A stretch of 12,231 nucleotides of DNA. Source: Archangiaceae bacterium (lineage in GTDB: Bacteria; Myxococcota; Myxococcia; Myxococcales; Myxococcaceae). Numbering within the stretch: position 1 is the first letter of the stretch; each line of letters begins with the position of its first letter. Where the stretch lies: NCBI GenBank assembly GCA_023248915.1, contig JAHFDQ010000130.1, positions 1 to 12,231 on the forward strand. Reading direction: 5' to 3'. A model generated the notes under the pieces. It was not told the origin of the DNA and did not search any database. It saw nothing but the letters and a program-made list of their open reading frames with translations. Shown here one piece after another: positions 1-7,409 of this stretch. The translations under genes were made by a program, and so were the position numbers.

Positions 1-880
1 CCACTGGCGGGGGTGCCTTCGACCACTGCTGGTAGTCGACGTCGGCCGCGAGCTCGAGCCGGCCCGAGAGCAGCTTCGTCGTCGCGCCCAGCACCACCGT
101 GTTCGGCGAGTAGTGCATGACCCCTTCGACCGAGACGTCGATGGAACCGAACGTCCCCATGTTGACGCCGATGGGCATCGTGAAGTTCGTCTTGTGTTCC
201 CCCCGCCAGGTGGCGAGCACCTGCGCGCCGTGAAACGGCCCGACGGCCAGTCCCACGACCGGCGACGCCTCGCCCGTCACTTCGCTGTCGAGCGTGCGGT
301 CGACCACGTGGCCGGGGCCGGTGGTGCCGAGGTTGGCGGTGATGGTGGACACCCCTCCGTAGTTGGACAGCACCTGGGCGCCCGCTCCCAGCGACAGCCA
401 CTCGACCGGGCGCGCCGAGAGGCCGAGCACCAACTGCAGCCGCTCGGGAGGGCTGTCGTACCGGTAGAACGTCGGAGTGCTCTCGTCGAAGAGGCGCGAA
501 CGGAAGACGTGGCCCTTGGGAATGTAGGCCGCGACGCCGGCCGTCAACCGGCCGCGCAACACGCCCCCGACCGACACCGCGAACCCCGTGGTGATGCCGA
601 GGTAGTCGGGCGGTAGCTGTGGGTCGACCGGAGTCTGCCAGGCCTGGGGTTCGGCCGTCGCCGTGGCGCCGACGAACGGCCGGGAGTAGGCGACGCCCAG
701 CCCAAATGAGGCTTCGCGCAACAGCGCCGGATTGTAATACACCGCGCTGAAGTCCTTCGCGGAAGCGGCCTGGACGCCGCCCATCGCGAGGGAACGCGGG
801 TTGAAGCCGTAGACGTCCATGGGCTGGGCCCGCGCGGCGGTCGCGGTCAGGAGGAAGAGGCAGGTGGCGAAGCGCTTCAT
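1..880 (-). CDS. FadL/OmpP1-family outer-membrane transport protein (3' end beyond window)
   Basis: Outer-membrane beta-barrel of the OmpP1/FadL/TodX family, which takes up hydrophobic substrates such as long-chain fatty acids; the substrate here is unknown. The frame is open from ATG at 880 to the left edge, giving 293 codons. It starts with a Sec signal peptide (MKRFATCLFLLTATAARA, cleavage before Gln19). The family's mature N-terminal pattern follows: NPRSLAMGG, then SAVYYNPALL at about residues 46-55. Alternating hydrophobic strands (RLQLVLGLSARPVEWLSLG, the start of an LSNYGGVSTITANLG loop) fit a barrel. FadL proteins usually have 400-450 residues, so roughly 100-150 C-terminal residues are missing because of the window edge, not because the gene is broken. 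A Shine-Dalgarno GAGGGG lies 6 bases before ATG. The 122 bases to the divergent gene at 1003 should hold its promoter, but no clear -35/-10 was found. Family call is fairly sure. Confidence 0.85.
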   Translation of the reverse strand, partial: MKRFATCLFLLTATAARAQPMDVYGFNPRSLAMGGVQAASAKDFSAVYYNPALLREASFGLGVAYSRPFVGATATAEPQAWQTPVDPQLPPDYLGITTGFAVSVGGVLRGRLTAGVAAYIPKGHVFRSRLFDESTPTFYRYDSPPERLQLVLGLSARPVEWLSLGAGAQVLSNYGGVSTITANLGTTGPGHVVDRTLDSEVTGEASPVVGLAVGPFHGAQVLATWRGEHKTNFTMPIGVNMGTFGSIDVSVEGVMHYSPNTVVLGATTKLLSGRLELAADVDYQQWSKAPPPV

Positions 881-1002
881 CAAGTCCCCTCGGGCAGCTC
901 GAGCGGCGGCACTCAAGCACACCTCGGCGCAGTGGGCGCACTGATGCGGGCGTTCGCCACCCGAACCACCGACTTCCTCGGGGACCGGCTCGGGGCGAGG
1001 CC

Positions 1003-1998
1003 GTGAACCTTCCCCTGGGCGACTTTCTGCCGCGCTGGCCTGGCTCGCCCTGGGAAGGGTGGTTCGTCATCGGCATCTGCCGCCGCGGCAGCTCGGTGCG
1101 GTGGACGAAGACGCACCTGTTCCGCAGCCGGCGAATGGGCGGGTTCCACCCAGTCTCGGCCGTCGAAGGCCTCACCGCCGAAGGTGAGCTGGTAGGGACG
1201 GTGGGCTTCGCCGACCGGATTGTCGAGGCGCGCGAACCGCTCGTTCCCGGAGACTTGCAGTCCGGCGACTCGGGGCTCGCGCTCACCGTCCCCGGCCGGT
1301 GGGACCTTCGCGGGGTGGAGAGTCGCTTCGAGCTCGGCTGGCGCGGGGGCACCCAACCTCTCGAGGTGAAGCTATCGGTGGAAGGGCGCGACGTCGTGCG
1401 CTGGGCCCGGTACGGCCCGCTCCTTCGCTACCTCGGAGTGCAGGGGCCCCTCGAGGGCATGGTGGGCGTCGGCCGGGCGGCGGCGCGGGTCGCGGGCCTC
1501 GGAGTGGTCGAGCACGCCTCGGGCGCGCGGGTGCCGTTCAACCCGGCGCGCGCCGTGCCCGGCCGCTGGCACTGGGACGTGCTCTCGTTCGAGCGCGACG
1601 AGACGTCCGGCGCCGACCTGTCGGGCGTCGGCCTGGCCAGCCTGACGCTGAGAACGAAAAGCCTGGGCGCGTACGAGCTGGGCTGTGGCGGCCGGCTGCC
1701 GGTGGAAACGGAAGGGAAGCTCTCGGCGCGGGTCGTCGAGTACCTGGGGGTGGCGAGCCTCGGCGACGGGCGCTCGTACCCGCTCCAGTGGCGGGGCCGG
1801 GCGAGCGCCGGAGCCGCCGAGCTGACCTACGAAGCGAGAATCTCGACGCCGCTGTCCGCCTGCACCCCCGGAGGAGGCTTCGTCGGCTTCGACTTCGAGG
1901 CCACGCTGAATGCCCCGGGAGCGGAACCGCGCCGCTACACCGGCAGCGGCTTCTGCGAGTGCGGCGGCCCACGCCACGCCAGCTCGTGGAAAGGCTAG
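1003..1998 (+). CDS. Lipocalin-like (CrtC/AttH/DUF6670-type) hypothetical protein
   Basis: 331-residue protein with no signal peptide or membrane segment. It is rich in Gly, Trp and short beta-strand-like stretches: GWFVIGICRRG at about 19-29, GLGVVEHASG at about 165-174, and GSGFCECGG near the C-terminus. This style resembles the double-lipocalin fold of hydroxyneurosporene synthase (CrtC), AttH and DUF6670 proteins, where a GxxVxEHA-like segment is common. The assignment is by eye and weak, and no reaction is claimed. Third codon positions are almost all G or C from the first codons on, so the reading frame is secure. The start is GTG at 1003, with GGGG/GAGG just upstream at 992-1000; no better in-frame start was found upstream. 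The stop TAG at 1996-1998 overlaps the reverse-strand stop of the acyltransferase gene. It appears to be a monocistronic gene facing the ABC operon. Confidence 0.7.
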   Translation: MNLPLGDFLPRWPGSPWEGWFVIGICRRGSSVRWTKTHLFRSRRMGGFHPVSAVEGLTAEGELVGTVGFADRIVEAREPLVPGDLQSGDSGLALTVPGRWDLRGVESRFELGWRGGTQPLEVKLSVEGRDVVRWARYGPLLRYLGVQGPLEGMVGVGRAAARVAGLGVVEHASGARVPFNPARAVPGRWHWDVLSFERDETSGADLSGVGLASLTLRTKSLGAYELGCGGRLPVETEGKLSARVVEYLGVASLGDGRSYPLQWRGRASAGAAELTYEARISTPLSACTPGGGFVGFDFEATLNAPGAEPRRYTGSGFCECGGPRHASSWKG

Positions 1999-2753
1999 GC
2001 GGCCTTCTTCCGGTCGCCCAGCTTCTTGGCGGGCACGCCACCCCAGACCTCGTTCGACCCCACCTTGGTGCCCTTGCCCAGCACCGCGCCGGCGGCGATG
2101 ACGCTGCCGTCGCCAATCTCGACGCCGGGGAAGATGACCGCCATCAGCCCCACGGTGACGCGGGCCCCTATCTTCACCCGCTCGGTGACGAGCAGGCCCC
2201 GCTCGGCCGCGTGGGCCACCAGCGTCACGTCGCCGCCGATGACCGTGTCGTCGCCAATCTCAATCAGGTTCGAGTCGCCGATGACGGCGGTGTTGATTTG
2301 AACCCGCGCACCCAGCTTCATGCCCATCAGCCGGTGGAAGAGCGTGATGAACGGCGTCAAGCGGATGAAGTTGATGCAGGTGTAGCGGACCAGGAGGATG
2401 ATCGCGTTGTAGCTCGCCCACTGAAACCCCTTGAACGAGAAGTACGAGAAGCGCCCGACCGGCGTGCCCGCGAAGGTGACGATTCGGAACGCCCCCGCCA
2501 CGAAGATGACCGCGAGCGTGTAGAGGAAGTACGCGCCGAACAGCATGACGCCGAAGGCCGCGGCGCGGGGCAGCGGCGCCCAGCCCGCGGTGACGACGAA
2601 GCCCTTCCCGGCCAGGTACAGCCCGGGCGCGGCGGCCAGCCCTCCCAGGGCGGACAGCTCGACGTAGAGCACCAGGGTCATCAGCACCTGCACGGGCGTG
2701 GCCAGGCGGTGCAACAGCGGCAGGGGCTTGGGGCCGGGAGACGGTTCGGTCAT
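1995..2753 (-). CDS. Membrane-anchored left-handed beta-helix (hexapeptide repeat) acyltransferase
   Basis: 252 residues from ATG at 2753; an in-frame GTG at 2777 would add 8 residues and cannot be excluded, since neither start has a good Shine-Dalgarno. The N-terminal half (about 18-135) is hydrophobic with three or four membrane segments. The C-terminal half (about 146-245) is a left-handed beta-helix with hexapeptide turns such as IGDDTV, IGGDVT, IGARVT, IGDGSV and VGSNEV. It closes with GGVPAKKL, the typical end of LbH acetyltransferases. His181 in LVAHA is a candidate catalytic histidine. The arrangement (membrane segments, then LbH) resembles the terminal domain of Pls/PosA NRPS-like proteins. 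The likely role is acyl-CoA-dependent acylation of a membrane-delivered substrate, which is unidentified. The gene lies 51 bases after the permease gene, on the same strand, so it is probably the last gene of the ABC operon. Its TAG shares CTAG (1995-1998) with the convergent gene. Confidence 0.8.
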   Translation of the reverse strand: MTEPSPGPKPLPLLHRLATPVQVLMTLVLYVELSALGGLAAAPGLYLAGKGFVVTAGWAPLPRAAAFGVMLFGAYFLYTLAVIFVAGAFRIVTFAGTPVGRFSYFSFKGFQWASYNAIILLVRYTCINFIRLTPFITLFHRLMGMKLGARVQINTAVIGDSNLIEIGDDTVIGGDVTLVAHAAERGLLVTERVKIGARVTVGLMAVIFPGVEIGDGSVIAAGAVLGKGTKVGSNEVWGGVPAKKLGDRKKAA

Positions 2754-2804
2754 GCCTGGCGAAGTAGCACTTCCCACCCTTGGCGTGCCACCGGAACAGC
2801 GGGC

Positions 2805-3596
2805 TCAGCTGCTCGCGGACGTGTAGCGGCCAATCGAGCGCAGCCACACCCGCCTGGCGAAGAACGCGAAGGCGGCGGCCCCCAGCACCGAGTAGACCAG
2901 GGTCGTGCCTTCCAGCTTCCCGAGCAGCGCCTCTGCCGGGTAGGTGGTCATCAGCGCCAGCGGCACCACGAAGGTGAAGACGAAGCGGAGCGCCCCGCGG
3001 AACACCGACGAGGGCCAGCGCGCGGCGTCGAAGATCGAGCTGAACAGGTAGGTGAGGTTGTCTACCTTCACCACGTAGAACGCCGCGCTCACGGTGAGAA
3101 TCCAGAGCGAGTACAGCAAGACCGTCGCGGCCGCGAGCAAGAGCGCCGCCGAGGCCAGCCCGAAGAATGACGGCCCGTGGCCAATCTGGTGGAACGCGTA
3201 GCCGAGGATTCCCCCCGCCAGGGCGAGCGTGGTCACCCGCCACACCTCGAAGCGCGACACCGAGACGAGAAACTGGGCGTCGGCGGGCTTCAGCAGGATG
3301 AAGTCGAGCGTGCCCTTCCGGATGTGGTCCACCACCGCCTGCAGGCCCGGGTTGATGGCGCCGTCGAGCACCCCGTTCAAGAGCACGAACCAGCCGCTCA
3401 CCAACAGCGCCTCGCCGAACGTCCAGCCGGCCAGGTGCTGGCGGTCGCGAAACACCACCAGCAGCGGAATCAGCGCGGTCGTCGCCCAGAAGATCGCGAT
3501 GACGCCGTCGATGAAGAAGTCCGAACGGTACTGCGCCGCCAAGAGCGCCGACGCCCTGAGCTGAATCCACAGCAGGCGCAGGTAGCGGACGAGCAC
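2805..3596 (-). CDS. ABC-2 type transporter permease (DUF990/COG3694-like)
   Basis: 263-residue inner-membrane protein with about six transmembrane segments (roughly 31-50, 60-78, 118-135, 140-175, 205-225 and 232-250). It matches the ABC-2 type permease of the uncharacterised export system COG3694. The cytoplasmic stretch RKGTLDFILLKP (93-104) has the same shape as RTGTLATKLLRP in the partner permease (RxGTLxxxLL[RK]P). This suggests the two are distant paralogues forming a heterodimeric channel. The start is GTG at 3596, 3 bases after the stop of the upstream permease; a strong GGAGG lies inside the end of that upstream gene, 8 bases from GTG, so the genes are probably translationally coupled. 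The substrate is unknown. Confidence 0.85.
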   Translation of the reverse strand: MLVRYLRLLWIQLRASALLAAQYRSDFFIDGVIAIFWATTALIPLLVVFRDRQHLAGWTFGEALLVSGWFVLLNGVLDGAINPGLQAVVDHIRKGTLDFILLKPADAQFLVSVSRFEVWRVTTLALAGGILGYAFHQIGHGPSFFGLASAALLLAAATVLLYSLWILTVSAAFYVVKVDNLTYLFSSIFDAARWPSSVFRGALRFVFTFVVPLALMTTYPAEALLGKLEGTTLVYSVLGAAAFAFFARRVWLRSIGRYTSASS

Positions 3597-3599
3597 CGG

Positions 3600-4418
3600 C
3601 TAGCCTCCGTACGCTTGAAAGCGCCTCAGCCCGCGCTTCCACAGGACGGCGACGAGCACCGCCAGGGCGACGACCAGCACCCCCTCGCGCGCCAGCAGCG
3701 AGAACGCGGCCGCCCGGTCGTGCATCGACACCGCCAGTTCGACCGGCAGCCCAATCTGGTACCGGAAGGGCAGCCAGTCGACCACGCCCCGAAGCCACGG
3801 CGGGAAGAGCTGAATGGGGAAGAGGTAGCCGCTGAAGACGAAGAAGAGCACCAGGTAGACGTCCATCACCTTGATGCTGGACTGGATGAAGAGCGCCAGA
3901 CACCCGATGGCGATGTTGGCCAGGAACGTGAGCAGCCAGCCGCCGACGACCGCTGCGCAGAAGGCGAGCCAGAGCACCGGGTCAACCGGAAACGGCGCCG
4001 CCCCGGTCACGAAGCCCGCCGCCACCACCACCGGCACGATGACGGTGAAGCGCATCGGGAGCGCCGACAGGTTCTCCGCGGCGTAACCGACGATGGGGTT
4101 GAGCGGCCGAAGCAGCTTCGTCGCCAGCGTCCCCGTCCGGACCTCGTAATTCATCTCCCACGCCGCCCAGCTCGCGGTGAGCTGCCGCACCACGAAGGTG
4201 ACCAGGAAGTAGGCGATGAAGTCGGCGGACCCGAACCGGGCGCCTCCGGGGGCGAGCACGGGCTGGTCGCGCGCCACCGACGTCCAGAGGGCCAGCATCA
4301 CGAACGGCATCGTGGTGGACAGCACCCACACGAACATCTCCGCGCGGTAGGCGATGGCCTCGGCGAAGCCGACCCTGAGCAGGGTGGGCGCCGCGCGCAG
4401 CGTGCCCCGGACGCTCAC
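3600..4418 (-). CDS. ABC-2 type transporter permease (COG4587-like)
   Basis: 272-residue inner-membrane protein with about six transmembrane segments (roughly 29-48, 66-82, 124-142, 150-178, 184-203 and 245-262). It is the first of two membrane subunits of a three-part ABC exporter. The motif RTGTLATKLLRP at 94-105 lies in a cytoplasmic loop after the second segment, where ABC-2 permeases contact the ATPase, and is mirrored in the partner permease. FFVFSGYLFPIQLFPPW (192-208) is the usual ABC-2 hairpin before the last periplasmic loop. The start is GTG at 4418; GTGA overlaps the TGA of the ATPase gene by 4 bases, the classic coupling arrangement, with AAGGGG upstream as ribosome-binding site. 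The frame stays open far upstream on the same strand, but that part is out of frame with the ATPase and is not this gene. Confidence 0.87.
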   Translation of the reverse strand: MSVRGTLRAAPTLLRVGFAEAIAYRAEMFVWVLSTTMPFVMLALWTSVARDQPVLAPGGARFGSADFIAYFLVTFVVRQLTASWAAWEMNYEVRTGTLATKLLRPLNPIVGYAAENLSALPMRFTVIVPVVVAAGFVTGAAPFPVDPVLWLAFCAAVVGGWLLTFLANIAIGCLALFIQSSIKVMDVYLVLFFVFSGYLFPIQLFPPWLRGVVDWLPFRYQIGLPVELAVSMHDRAAAFSLLAREGVLVVALAVLVAVLWKRGLRRFQAYGG

Positions 4419-5452
4419 TCCCAGTCCCCTTCGCCCCCGCCCTCTTCGGACTCGCCGTCGGCCTGCCCCTCTTCCCGCGCGGCCCGGCTGCGGGCGAAGA
4501 GCTCGGACATCACCTCTTCGAGCGGGGGGTTCTCGACGGTGAGATCTTTCACCGGCAACGACGACAGCGCCCGGCTCACCGTCGCCGCCACCCGGTCCTG
4601 CGCCACCTGGAGCACCGCCTTGGCCGGCGCGAGCGACACCACCTGACCCAGCGGCTCGAGGTCGGCCCTGTCGACCGCCTTCGACAGGTGGAACACCACT
4701 CGCTTCTCGGGCCGCACCCGGCGGACCAGGTCGTCGAGGCCGCCGTCGTACGAGAGCTGGCCCTTGTCGATGACCACCACCCGGGGGCACAGCGCCGCCA
4801 CGTCGTCCATGTAGTGGCTGGTGAGGATAAGGGTGGCGCCGTAGCGCTCGTTGTAGCGGCGGATGAAGTCGCGCATCACCGTCTGCATCGAGACGTCGAG
4901 CCCGATGGTCGGCTCGTCGAGGAAGAGCACCTTCGGCCGGTGGACGAGCGCCGCCGCCAGCTCGCACTTCATGCGCTCGCCGAGCGAGAGCTGGCGGGTC
5001 GGCTTGCCCAAGAGCTCGGCCAGCTCGAGCAGCTTTGTCAGCTCGGAGATTGTTTCTTTGAACTGCGCGCGCGGCACCTCGTAGATGGCGCGGTTCAGCT
5101 CGAACGTCTCGGACGGGGGCAGGTCCCAGAGCAGCTGCTGCTTCTGCCCCATCACCAGCATGATCTTCTTCAGGAACGCGTCCTCGCGCCGCTTGGGCAC
5201 GTGGCCGTCCACCTGCACCTCGCCGCTGCTCGGGTGGAGCAGCCCGGCCAGCACCTTCAGGGTAGTGGTTTTTCCGGCGCCGTTCGGGCCGAGGAAACCA
5301 ACTCGTTCTCCGGGGGCGATGTCGAAGGTGATGCCGTCGACCGCCTTCACCTCGGTGTAGCTGCGGCGGAAGAGCGCCGTGAGCGCCGCCTTCAGCCCTG
5401 GGGGCCGCTTCGAGACCCGGTAGTGTTTCTTCAGCCCCTTGACCGAAATCAT
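4415..5452 (-). CDS. ABC transporter ATP-binding protein (COG4586-like)
   Basis: 345-residue nucleotide-binding subunit that powers the two permeases encoded directly downstream. All ABC hallmarks are present: Walker A GPNGAGKTT (55-63), Q-loop Gln103 in MGQKQQ, signature LSLGER (155-160; Gly at the usual place), Walker B VLFLDE (175-180), D-loop GLD (184-186) and switch His213 in TSH. An insertion of about 20 residues before the Walker A strand (RPPGLKAALTALFRRSY) and the replacement of the usual YVPQ-like Q-loop by VMGQKQQ are typical of the COG4586 family. The C-terminal extension (about 240-345) includes a DUF4162-like region and an acidic, Gly/Glu-rich tail. ATG at 5452 has no clear Shine-Dalgarno. 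It is the first gene of a probable ABC ATPase, permease, permease, acyltransferase operon. The exported substrate cannot be told from sequence. Confidence 0.92.
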   Translation of the reverse strand: MISVKGLKKHYRVSKRPPGLKAALTALFRRSYTEVKAVDGITFDIAPGERVGFLGPNGAGKTTTLKVLAGLLHPSSGEVQVDGHVPKRREDAFLKKIMLVMGQKQQLLWDLPPSETFELNRAIYEVPRAQFKETISELTKLLELAELLGKPTRQLSLGERMKCELAAALVHRPKVLFLDEPTIGLDVSMQTVMRDFIRRYNERYGATLILTSHYMDDVAALCPRVVVIDKGQLSYDGGLDDLVRRVRPEKRVVFHLSKAVDRADLEPLGQVVSLAPAKAVLQVAQDRVAATVSRALSSLPVKDLTVENPPLEEVMSELFARSRAAREEGQADGESEEGGGEGDWE

Positions 5453-5513
5453 CGCCGCGTGGATTAGCCCGAAGCGCCCCCGCGCGCGACCTCAACATTT
5501 GAGAATGGTCGGT

Positions 5514-5543
5514 TTGACTCGTCGCTCGGAGGCCCCCTAGGGT
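5514..5543 (+). promoter_or_regulatory. Weak candidate sigma-70 promoter for the lipoprotein gene
   Basis: TTGACT at 5514-5519 matches the -35 consensus at five of six bases. TAGGGT at 5538-5543, after an 18-base spacer, is a poor -10 (three of six) of the type tolerated in GC-rich myxobacteria. Transcription would begin close to the GTG at 5552, implying a very short leader. The divergent ATPase gene starts at 5452, so this 99-base gap must serve both directions. The stretch 5491-5519 is its AT-richest part. Tentative. Confidence 0.2.
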
Positions 5544-5551
5544 GCCGGCCC

Positions 5552-6763
5552 GTGTCGAGCTTCCGGCTCAGCTTTCTCGTCGTGGCTTTGGGTCTCAGCC
5601 TGACGGTGGCCGGGTGCCGGTGCGACAACCGACTCGTCGACACCTACCAGGCCGACGCGGGCGAACCCGAAGAGGTGGCGGTGCCTCCGGAAGTGTCGCC
5701 CGAGGTGCCGCCGAAGACGGCGTGCGCCGTGGGCTCGGTGTCGGGCAGGGTCTGCGCGCCGGACAAGCAAACCTGGGTCGGCGGAGCCCAGGTCACCCTC
5801 GACGGCCCAGACTGCAACGGAGAGGCGTACCACTCCGAGGCCGCCAGCCAGCCCGACGGCAGCTTCGAGCTCTCGAATATCCCGGCGGGCCACTGGACGG
5901 TGCACGCGACCCTGGGCGCGTTCAGCCAGGACTACCCGGTCGACGTGCTGGCCGGGCAGTCGGCGAAGATTCCCGACGACCAGCTCTGCGTCGCGCAGAA
6001 GACCACCAAGATTGCCGTGGTGACCGGCGCGGGCGACCGCATCGAGCAGCTGCTCGGCGGCCTCAACCTCCAGTACGACACCTTCCCCGGAGACGCCGCG
6101 AACTGGTCGGCCTCGGCCGTGCCGTTCCTGTCGGACCTGACCCGGTTGAAGGCGTACGACTTGGTGTTCATCGACTGCGCGGCCGCGAAGACTTCGGGGT
6201 CCAGCACCATCGACCTGGGCCCGAAGAGCGCCCAAATAAAGACCGCCCTGCACGACTACGTGCTGCAAGGGGGCTCGCTCTACGCGTCGGACTGGGCGTT
6301 GCTCTTCCCGGCCCTGGCGTTCCCGGGGAAGTTCGCCTTCAAGCTGACCTCGGGGACGGTCGCCAACCCGCTCGACGCCCGAAAGCTGCAGGGCTACGCG
6401 CCGCAGACCGTGACCGCCGGCGTCGCCAGCGCTGCGCTCGCCGCGTTCCTGGGCAAGCAGACCGTGGAAATCGCCTTCCCCCACCAGTCGGGGGTGAACT
6501 CGGCGCACTGGGGAGTCTTCACCTCGCCCGACCCGACGACCGAGGTGCTCATCCAGGCGCCGCAGGTGACTCTGTCCTCGACCAGCGACACCTCGTGCGC
6601 GACCTCGGGGGCGAACTTGAATCAGGTGCCCCTCGCCGTTCACATCAAGCTCACCGCGGCCGGAACGCGGGGCGGCAACGTCGTCTACACGTCATTCCAC
6701 AACATCGCGCAGCCGACGAACGACGTCTCGCAGGTGCTCAAGTACATCGTCCTGCACCTGTAG
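5552..6763 (+). CDS. Lipoprotein with carboxypeptidase-regulatory-like and GATase1/ThuA-like domains
   Basis: 403-residue envelope lipoprotein. The signal peptide ends in the lipobox LTVAGC, giving a lipidated Cys22. Residues 23-57 form a Pro/Glu-rich linker (EVAVPPEVSPEVPP). Residues about 60-140 are a carboxypeptidase regulatory-like beta-sandwich (GSVSGRVCAP, GGAQVTL, PDGSFELSNIPAGHWTV). Residues about 152-403 look like a class I glutamine-amidotransferase/ThuA-like alpha/beta fold: IAVVTGAGDRIEQLL, AYDLVFIDCA, ALHDYVLQGGSLYASDW, then GGNVVYTSFHN near the end. A catalytic Cys-His-Glu triad is not evident; Cys209 in FIDCA sits on a strand rather than at a nucleophile elbow, so it is probably a binding module rather than an enzyme. 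GTG at 5552 is chosen because it gives the complete signal peptide. It is a lone gene, divergent from the ABC operon. Such modular lipoproteins are common in myxobacteria. Confidence 0.82.
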   Translation: MSSFRLSFLVVALGLSLTVAGCRCDNRLVDTYQADAGEPEEVAVPPEVSPEVPPKTACAVGSVSGRVCAPDKQTWVGGAQVTLDGPDCNGEAYHSEAASQPDGSFELSNIPAGHWTVHATLGAFSQDYPVDVLAGQSAKIPDDQLCVAQKTTKIAVVTGAGDRIEQLLGGLNLQYDTFPGDAANWSASAVPFLSDLTRLKAYDLVFIDCAAAKTSGSSTIDLGPKSAQIKTALHDYVLQGGSLYASDWALLFPALAFPGKFAFKLTSGTVANPLDARKLQGYAPQTVTAGVASAALAAFLGKQTVEIAFPHQSGVNSAHWGVFTSPDPTTEVLIQAPQVTLSSTSDTSCATSGANLNQVPLAVHIKLTAAGTRGGNVVYTSFHNIAQPTNDVSQVLKYIVLHL

Positions 6764-6902
6764 CTGACGGCTTCCGGTCACGCCGAGCCAGTTTCGTCCA
6801 CCCAAGCGGAGCCCCGTAGGTTCGTCACATCTGGAGACAAGAACCCGCAGGACATTCGATCGCTTGGCGCCCAGGCGCAAAGCGCAGTGCCTATCCCGAA
6901 AA

Positions 6903-7409
6903 TCAGCCGCCGCCGTCGCGGCTAGCAATCACCGTCGACTCGCCGGTGCCCAGCTTCAGCAGCAGGCAGCTGCCGCCGTCGATCTCTTCAATCAGAGTAG
7001 ATCCCTCGCGGCAGACGTTTCGACACCCATCCCGCTCCCAAACGTAGCTGCCACCATCGCGATCCCGTTGGCACTGGTAGCCGAGCATCCAAATCCGCTC
7101 GACCTCGGGCGCGACAGGTTCAATTACCGCGCAATCGCCACCGTCTCGTCCAATGCCTGAGAATTTTCGCGCGAGGCAACGGTACGAGCAGCCATCGTAA
7201 TCCACGCTCCACGACTCACCACTCGTGCCGTCTTTGCACATCATCGTGAGAAACCAAACGTCTCGTGCGTGCTCGGTCGGAGGAGCGTACGCGCCCCCCG
7301 GCGTGGCCGCGGGCGCTGACCCTGCCTTGTGGCAACATGCGAAGCTCACGACAGCTGCGCATGCCAACGCAGATAGAAGCGCGAGGCGATCGGGGCTACG
7401 GACCGGCAT
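6903..7409 (-). CDS. Secreted Cys-rich protein with two four-cysteine modules
   Basis: I do not recognise a family. From ATG at 7409 the protein has 168 residues and begins with a signal peptide (MPVRSPDRLALLSALACAA, then VVSFACC). The Cys pair after SFA could be lipidated but is not a canonical lipobox. After a Pro/Ala linker come two repeats with the same spacing, Cys-x15-Cys-x3-Cys-x14-Cys. Each opens with Trp a few residues before the first Cys (WFLTMMC, WMLGYQC), has DGC at the second Cys, and ends in DGGxC. Eight conserved cysteines suggest disulfides outside the cytoplasm. The start lies inside the end of the RHS-core gene: ATG is read out of frame from its last codons, a 14-base overlap, with AGGA just before it. 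Expression is therefore probably coupled to that gene. An immunity-type or structural partner role is a guess. An upstream in-frame start at 7475 would add a basic stretch and is less likely. Confidence 0.65.
   Translation of the reverse strand: MPVRSPDRLALLSALACAAVVSFACCHKAGSAPAATPGGAYAPPTEHARDVWFLTMMCKDGTSGESWSVDYDGCSYRCLARKFSGIGRDGGDCAVIEPVAPEVERIWMLGYQCQRDRDGGSYVWERDGCRNVCREGSTLIEEIDGGSCLLLKLGTGESTVIASRDGGG

Noticed and set aside
1299..3170. Long plus-strand open frame of 623 codons
   Set aside because: It is Arg/Pro/Gly-rich low-information translation lying over the lipocalin-like gene in another frame and antisense to the acyltransferase and permease genes; it is a GC-rich shadow.
3177..4646. 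Plus-strand open frame of 489 codons
   Set aside because: Antisense to both permease genes and the ATPase; composition dominated by Arg, His, Gln and Glu, with no recognisable domain.
4419..5498. Upstream extension of the first permease frame on the minus strand (to 5498)
   Set aside because: It overlaps the ABC ATPase in another frame, is Arg/Gly/Ala-rich, and the permease homology begins at GTG 4418.
5542..6819. Second plus-strand frame over the lipoprotein gene
   Set aside because: Arg/Gly/Pro-rich shadow; the lipoprotein frame has a signal peptide, lipobox and two domains.
6764..6902. Possible bidirectional terminator in the convergent gap, including GCGC-CCAG-GCGC near 6870
   Set aside because: The stems are only about four base pairs and no T-run follows on either strand.
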